Part shown: in pieces, positions 58,042 through 64,000 of the stretch
Numbering within the stretch: position 1 is the first letter of the stretch
Layout: every line of letters begins with the position of its first letter
Origin: Struthio camelus
Taxonomy: Eukaryota; Chordata; Aves; Struthioniformes; Struthionidae
Direction: 5' to 3'
Assembly (NCBI RefSeq): GCF_040807025.1
Contig: NC_090942.1
Location: 37,898,911 to 37,962,910 of the forward strand
DNA: 64,000 nt
Program-made: the position numbers and the translations under genes
The notes under the pieces: generated by a model
Database searches by the model: none
What the model was told of the DNA's origin: nothing
What the model saw: the letters and a program-made list of their open reading frames with translations, nothing else

Positions 58042-61000
58042 TTAAAACTTCTTTGCGCATACACTTCTTCAGCGTCTTCCTTTTTTTCATTGCACTGAAA
58101 AGTTTCAAAAAACATAAAATATATCCCTTTACTAAACATTTTTTGTTCTCAGGTTACAAAAAGATTAACATTTCACAGTCACAAAGCATAAGTACATTGG
58201 TCCAAAACATCATCTTCCAGCAGGTCCTCCATTCTTCAGGACATACAAAACCTAGACAGTTGTACAGATCTCAAAATAAGATTACTTGTCCAATGAAGGA
58301 AAGAAAAAAGTGGCAGCTATTAAAAAAAAACTCAAACAAAAATAAGATACTTGTGAAAGACCACAACCAGCAACAGCTTTAAAACAAAAAACCAAAAAAA
58401 AAAAAAAGAAAAGAAAGAAAAAAGAGTGAATGTGGAGGCGGACAAGGGCACCCTCCTTCAAGTACATCACAGGTAGAAATACAGCAGCACAGTTACAGCA
58501 TCGTTTGGTCACTCTCTATATGGTAGTCACGTTACTATAACTTCATCAAAGACACATGGAAGAAAACTATTTACACATCAAGAATGTTGAGGGAAAAACA
58601 ATTCCACACAGTTTGCAATTCATGTTTTATACAACAGTGTTTAAACTATTTGTACAGAAAACGCAAAATAAAAGCAAAAGAACAAATACAGCAGATCTGT
58701 TCGGAGCATGTAGTGTCCTTAAAAACCTAGAAGAAGTTCAAAGCCAAAATCTGCCAAAACATCAAGTGCAGTTCTTCAAAAGTATCTTGGAGGCACAGAT
58801 TCTACCGTACTTCAGAGACCCCTCTGGTCACGTTTTAGCATGGATTTAACTTTAACATGGAAATCCACTGCTAATCCAGCAGACTAAGACTACTTTTCCT
58901 TTAGGTTGTTAGTGCTGTTGCTTTTTAACATTTCTTTTATTAAAAACATTCTCTCTCCAGAGTCCTCTCAGACAATAGGCTTTTGTGTTTATAAAGGATG
59001 CGTCGCTGCAGTAGTTTAACAAAACGTGGTTGTGCGCCCCAGAAATTTCTGACTTCTTCATCAACTTAAGCAAAGAACACGTTAGTCTGTAGCGCAGGTG
59101 AAAACGTCTGAAATGACTGTACTGACTTCCGCAAGAGCATTCATGGGAGAAGGGCAGACGCTACTTGGTTTTGGGTTGCCTAAAAATTGGACTGGACCAG
59201 GCCCTAGAAGACAACGTTTATATGAGTAACGCTGTCAGCTAATCTGAATTATATGGCGCACTGCTTCCTTTCCTTGCTACTGTCTCAAGAATGATAACTT
59301 GCTTAACTTCGTAAGTAGTTAGTGCCAGTATATTGGCAAGGATCCAGCACTGTGCAATAGCAGTATTAATACAGAGGTAATTTAGGACTGAGGTTCCTTG
59401 CCGCTAGGGCATAACAATTTTGGACAGGCAGGGAACTTCGTCAGCCAAAAAACATAGTGCTGCCAGCATCAGGCAGTAACTAAGATGATGTGCCAAGGAT
59501 ATAAAATTTGGACTTGGTGCCTGACTTGCTCCTGCTTGATTAGGTGAGCTATCTCTTCCTACCTCAGGTTAGGAGCTTCACTGAGCAGTAGAGCAGCTAC
59601 AAGTTTGAGCACAGCAAAATCCATGTCTTGCTGAAAAATGGTGTTGTGCAACATGGATCATAGCAACTTTTCCTCTCTGCCATCACTGACTTGTAATGCT
59701 GTGACTCCTAAAATAATTAAACTTATAAAGGGAAAGGGAAATGTTAATTATCCTTACTTCACACACAATACCTCCCCAGCAAATGACTGCTGTCTCCTAT
59801 TATACTGTGCTTTCATATATGTATATATTTATACCATACTTTGAAGCAGAGCACAGAACGCAGTACAGGCATGGTAAGCAGCTCCTAATGAAAGCAGATA
59901 GAAGCAAAAGCCCAAGTACTAAAGTAGTCTATCAGGGATGTACCAGAGACGCTCTAGGGAGGTAAGCATGTACAAGTAGAACAGACTATGAAAAAAAGCA
60001 AAACAAGAAACATCACAGCATATAGTTTCAGTCACCTACATCTGACTGGGAAGCTTTTTATTATGCTTGAACATTCTCAGAATTTATTAACATAGGGGAC
60101 TGCCTGGAGTTTATACAAGCTGAATTACAGTATCTCATTCAGGTTCAGAGTACTGACACTCTACTTCTGCCCTTTCCAGGAAAGGGCTCATAGCTAACAC
60201 GACCTTACCTAGGCACAGCAGCTGCAAAGAAGCAGGCTGCCTGATAGCAATACTTCAGATGAAGAACAAATATATTGCAGGCCATACCAGGGCCCACAAG
60301 ATTTTGCTCTGAGAAGCAACCAGTCACTTTGTTCCCACCAAGTTATCCACTCTCCTAACACACCTCTCTAGGGTTGCATTTAAAAACACCACTGAATGAG
60401 AAGGCACCCCTTCCTTTGCGTTGAAATTTCAGTTTTATACTCGGATGAACGTTATACTGGAAATTAATTCCCACCACATTGCACTCCATGGTTTTACAAT
60501 GACTGTGGGTGTGTTGACACCATGTTTCTAAAGAATGAAGACTTAACACATAGGCACCAAAATGTTTGACTCAGGCTTGTAGTTGGCAATTGCATGCACC
60601 AGCTTCCCCTCTGTTCACACGACTCAGCAGGAATTGCCAGCATTAGTTTCTTCATTAAAGAGGATCTGAGTCACGGAGGACTACACAACTGCATTTGCGA
60701 AGAGACAACAGGAGTTACACAGACCATGAAAAGCACGTTTATAAGTTTATTAGGCCAAAAAAAAAAAAAAAAAGGTACAAGAGAAAGATCTCTTGCTTGA
60801 ATTTTAAAACATAGGAGGGGCCATGTGAAAAATACTCAAGACTTCATGCCTGCGAATCTGTTTTCATTCAATCGCACACAGAAAAAGAAGTAAAGGGAAA
60901 GGAGTTAAAAAAGAACAAAAGGAAAGGAAAGAAAAAATCAAGTGTGACAGTACAGAATCAGATATGCCATTGATTTATGTAGAAGCTCTAGAATATAAAA

Positions 61001-62650
61001 CGTCATTCTGCACACAGCTTTATCACATGCAGGCACTGTGGAACCCATGGAACAGTCTTCAGGCCAAAATCATGCAGTTTGCTGCATGTTTGAGCCGTTA
61101 CGCACTCTACACTGCCTCACCTCAGGCTGCCGCTCCTACCTAGTCTGCAGATTTAGAGAAAGGGAATTTTAAATTCGCTGCAATTGCTGAACACGTACCT
61201 CAGGATGCAATGGAATAAAACATCTGGTCAACTACACCGAACACACATGGTACTTTGTTTACATAGCACACTACAAATTACAAAAATGGCAAGCTCTAGG
61301 CCACTCCTGTTCAGGAGAAAGTCTGCACACCCCAGGGAACACGAAGGACAGCATCCTCTCATATAGCTGTCACTCTCTCCTTTGGTAGACATGACATTTG
61401 TGAGATGCCTAGTCAGTGCTCTACGATTATGTCAACTCCACGTCTTTTGGCTACCCAAGAGGCAGCTTTAACGTATAAGCGGGATTAGCAGGTCCAAAAG
61501 AACGTAGTCGGGGGGCTATTCAGGTTGAATTTGGCTCCCCGGCCAATATACCTGTCTATACACAAGAACCTTCTGATTTCCTTCTCTAATTCCTGCCCAT
61601 GAAGCGAAGAGCTGTCTGCTTGAAGAACAGGTAGCTAGGATGAGCTGTAAATTTGCTCAGCTGGTTCCCTCTTGGACTATTGCTTTTACTCTGATAATAC
61701 TTTAATTGGATTTTCTTTTTTTAAAATTGATTAAGCACTGCTAAGAAAGAGCTGATAAAGTTAGCCAAGGGCTTGTTAACTACCACAGTGATCTTCTGAT
61801 CCTGAACTGCAGTCCTCAATAGCAAAAGGACAGAAAGTTATAAGCTGTTATGTTCTGATCACAAGTCAAGCAGGCAGGGTATACTGAATAAGAGGTGAGG
61901 CAGGAAGAAGAAAAATGATTTTTTTTAAATAGATCACTATCTGGGTATCTAAACGGATAACCAAAACAAAACCATCACTTCAAGTAGAAACTCAACTGAA
62001 AATACACGCAGGAGCCCAAATAAATTTACTGAATCCCAACTGATGCAAAAGCTGTATATTCAGGGATCCTTTCAACAGGATAAAGGAGACAGAACCATTC
62101 AATGAATGAAAATCTCTGATCCCAAAGAAACCAGGGCTTCCAGGTAAACACCACACAGAGCAGGGTTTGCTCATTCGGCATAATCACAGTATACAGACAC
62201 CAGAGAATCTCGACAAATAATTCCTGATACTAGAATAAATCTTGCGATGCAAGACTGTGATCTATTCTCCTGGACTATTTTGCAGATAGCTGTTTTAGCT
62301 GCAGTAGAACAGACATAGTCCCACTGAAAACAATTTCAGTTTTCTCTCTAAAACATAGGAAGCGTAGAGTCCCAGAGTGCTACTGAAGAAAAGACAAGAG
62401 GGGAAAAAAGGGGATTCAAAGGATTACACAAGTTCGAAGTTGTCCATAGATAAGTCATGAGAGCAATTTTTTGAAAGAACAAAAACTTGGAGTGTCTCAT
62501 ATATATATCTCTATTTTTTTTTTAAAATGAGATGTGGCCCAAGTCAATGCTCTGAACATTTGAGCGTGGATTTCAGGAGTCTCCTTGGCTTCTGATACCC
62601 ATTTCTATTTTCACAACTAAAATGGCTCTTCCAAGCTACATGGTAAACTG

Positions 62651-62678
62651 AAAAACAAAACAAAACAAAAACAAAAAC
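62651..62678 (+). repeat. (CAAAA)n-type short repeat
   Basis: Units of C followed by four or five A, inside the PPM1H 3'UTR on the opposite strand. Confidence 0.85.
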
Positions 62679-62981
62679 CTATTTCAGGTCTTCACCTGGA
62701 GGGACCACAGAATCCATAATATGCTAGCAGCATGTAAATCCCGTTCCTGTTAAGCACCAAAACCATTTCTATAGGGGAGTTGTAATCTTAAGAGATATCT
62801 TTAATAATATACAGTATATGTGTGGAGCCCACCTTTCAGGCAGAAAAATACCCCTCCAACTTTAGTTTAGAATAGGTTATATCAATTGGAAAAGTCCCGG
62901 TCAGGTTGTCATGAACGTTACTGCCTCTTACGGGCCCTCCCTAAAAAGATCTCCTTCCTAGAACCACTCTTGGTGCTACTT

Positions 62982-63129
62982 TCATGACTGTTTGTTCCCG
63001 TGTATTAGAGGAATGACGTAGACAGAAATGTCGTCTCCAGAGCCCAGTCTGTCGTTGGATATCCTCCAGCCCCTGTCCTTGAGCACTCCCCTGGCTCGCA
63101 TCACCAGGTCCTGCGCCGCTAACGTGTAT
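62982..63129 (-). CDS. PPM1H: PPM1H last coding exon
   Basis: On the minus strand a CTTTTCTGCAG acceptor ends at 63130. The exon then runs 148 nt: one base completing the previous codon, 48 codons and TGA at 62982-62984. It reads YTLAAQDLVMRARGVLKDRG, WRISNDRLGS, GDDISVYVIP and LIHGNKQS, the C terminus of the PP2C-family phosphatase PPM1H. The GSGDDISVYVI segment is the last conserved PP2C motif. Its first Asp (residue 32 of this exon) should coordinate the active-site metal and would correspond to Asp498 if the protein has the human length of 514. PPM1H dephosphorylates LRRK2-phosphorylated Rab GTPases such as Rab8 and Rab10 at the Golgi. The next Q-S instead of the human L-S before the stop is a minor change. 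The 125-codon open frame at 62941-63318 is in another frame of the same strand and is not the gene. Confidence 0.96.
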
Positions 63130-64000
63130 CTGCAGAAAAGGCAGAGCACAGTCAGCGTTGCTAGTACTACGCGCTAGCTCTCGGCAAGCGTAAATCTCAC
63201 AGGTTGTGAGGTACAAGGACGAGTCACCCGGTGTTTCAGACGTGGCAAAGAGGAAAGTTAACCGCAAAGCAACCGTTTGTAGTTCAGTACGAGCTTTTAT
63301 TTGAGAACCTCCAGGCATTTTGCAGACACTGATTAATCAAAAAGTGATTGGTCATTTTGGGTGCCCAGCTTCACAAGTATGAAAACACTTGCCTTAACAA
63401 ATTAGGTTTCTAGAAGTAATGTGAAAAATTGAGGACCCAAAATAACACTACTTACTTTTGAAAACTACACCTTTGTGGACCGCAACCCCTCTTGAATGAA
63501 AATAAATATGGGCCTGCTCATTTCAGAGACAAACTAAAGCAAAGTAAGTGATTTGAAAATAACTAACAAAGCTAAAAATAAAATCCAAACTGCACTTTAA
63601 ACCAAGTAGATAAATTGTCTGTTTTCCTTGAACATAAGAAGGTTTTTCAAGTCTCTTATTCTGAAATTGGAAAAGGAAATTTAAGTGAATACAGCCAGAT
63701 TAACAAAGTCCACAATCCTTTCACATTTATGAGTTCAATGAAAACTGTGTGAACGTGAGTTGTCAGGTGCTTAATTTAATGAAATACCCACCAGTAGTTT
63801 CACGATGCTTCAAAACTCCCACAATGCGGTGGGCTGAATGGCATTGTATTTACGAGAGCTATTTTCTGTCCTTAAGAAACAACAGATGCTGCTTGGGGAC
63901 ACAAGGGTGTAAGAGGACAAGGGATGGTGCACAGAGTGCGCTCTGCCCTGCACCACCCAGAATGCAGAACTGGTGCTTTGCAAGCTGGATTATTTCTACA
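63130..64000 (-). other. PPM1H: PPM1H intron, 3' part
   Basis: Sequence upstream of the last PPM1H exon on the minus strand; the donor and earlier exons lie beyond the window. The intron ends with the acceptor CTTTTCTGCAG. No other exon was recognised. Confidence 0.8.

Larger units (their letters stand above)
58010..62981 (-). other. PPM1H: PPM1H 3'UTR (probable full extent)
   Basis: Non-coding sequence directly after the PPM1H stop codon, reading on the minus strand. Minus-strand AATAAA signals (TTTATT on +) occur at 60746-60751, 60083-60088, 60057-60062, 58936-58941 and 58036-58041. The last is followed on the minus strand by GT-rich sequence (GTGTCTGTGTGTATA, about 57948-57962), a good downstream element. 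That would make a 3'UTR of nearly 5 kb. Human PPM1H also has a multi-kilobase 3'UTR as I recall. The interval includes A-rich low-complexity tracts at 58381-58424, 60759-60773 and 62651-62678. Confidence 0.6.

Noticed and set aside
62941-63318. 125-codon minus-strand open frame across the PPM1H exon
   Set aside because: It is the wrong reading frame of the real PPM1H exon; the genuine frame gives the PP2C C terminus and a proper acceptor.
1-64000. Search for CRISPR arrays, operons, endogenous retrovirus LTRs, tRNA/rRNA genes or satellite arrays
   Set aside because: None was recognised by eye. The window reads as ordinary vertebrate genomic DNA with three known loci.

Overview
The window is vertebrate nuclear DNA, most likely from a bird. 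Three landmarks fix the locus on known vertebrate synteny. The last seven coding exons of MON2 lie on the + strand (479-14924). The let-7i microRNA hairpin lies on the + strand (29293-29376). The last coding exon and probable long 3'UTR of PPM1H lie on the - strand (about 58010-63129). This MON2 / let-7i / PPM1H order matches human 12q14. A bird is inferred from short introns, few interspersed repeats, no Alu, L1 or B1 elements, and one old CR1-type LINE. The species cannot be named from sequence alone.

Layout. 1-14924: the 3' part of MON2, seven exons that join in frame (960 coding nt, 319 residues plus stop). 14925 to about 15.4 kb, or possibly about 20.9 kb: MON2 3'UTR with several candidate poly(A) signals. 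About 15.4-27.6 kb: intergenic DNA with a degraded CR1/L3-like LINE at about 22.9-23.8 kb and simple repeats. About 27.6-29.1 kb: a dense CpG island with NRF1, paired YY1 and E-box motifs, a consensus splice donor at 28211 and an acceptor at 28949. It is the probable pri-let-7i promoter, with the hairpin about 1.1 kb downstream of the donor. 30.2-47.2 kb: gene-poor DNA with no recognisable exon. 47.2-48.5 kb: a second, unassigned GC/CpG-rich patch. 48.5-58.0 kb: AT-rich non-coding DNA with several stretches that read like conserved regulatory elements. About 58.0-63.13 kb: the end of PPM1H. 63.13-64.0 kb: PPM1H intron.

MON2 (endosome-Golgi trafficking scaffold) and PPM1H (Golgi-associated PP2C-type phosphatase acting on Rab GTPases) converge tail to tail, with let-7i and its CpG island between them. 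No operons, CRISPR arrays, tRNAs or rRNAs were seen. Almost all ORFs over 60 codons here are chance or composition-driven readings of non-coding DNA. I did not find a clearly new biological system. The best leads are the architecture of the let-7i promoter, the orphan CpG island at 47-48 kb, and a possible alternative last exon of MON2.
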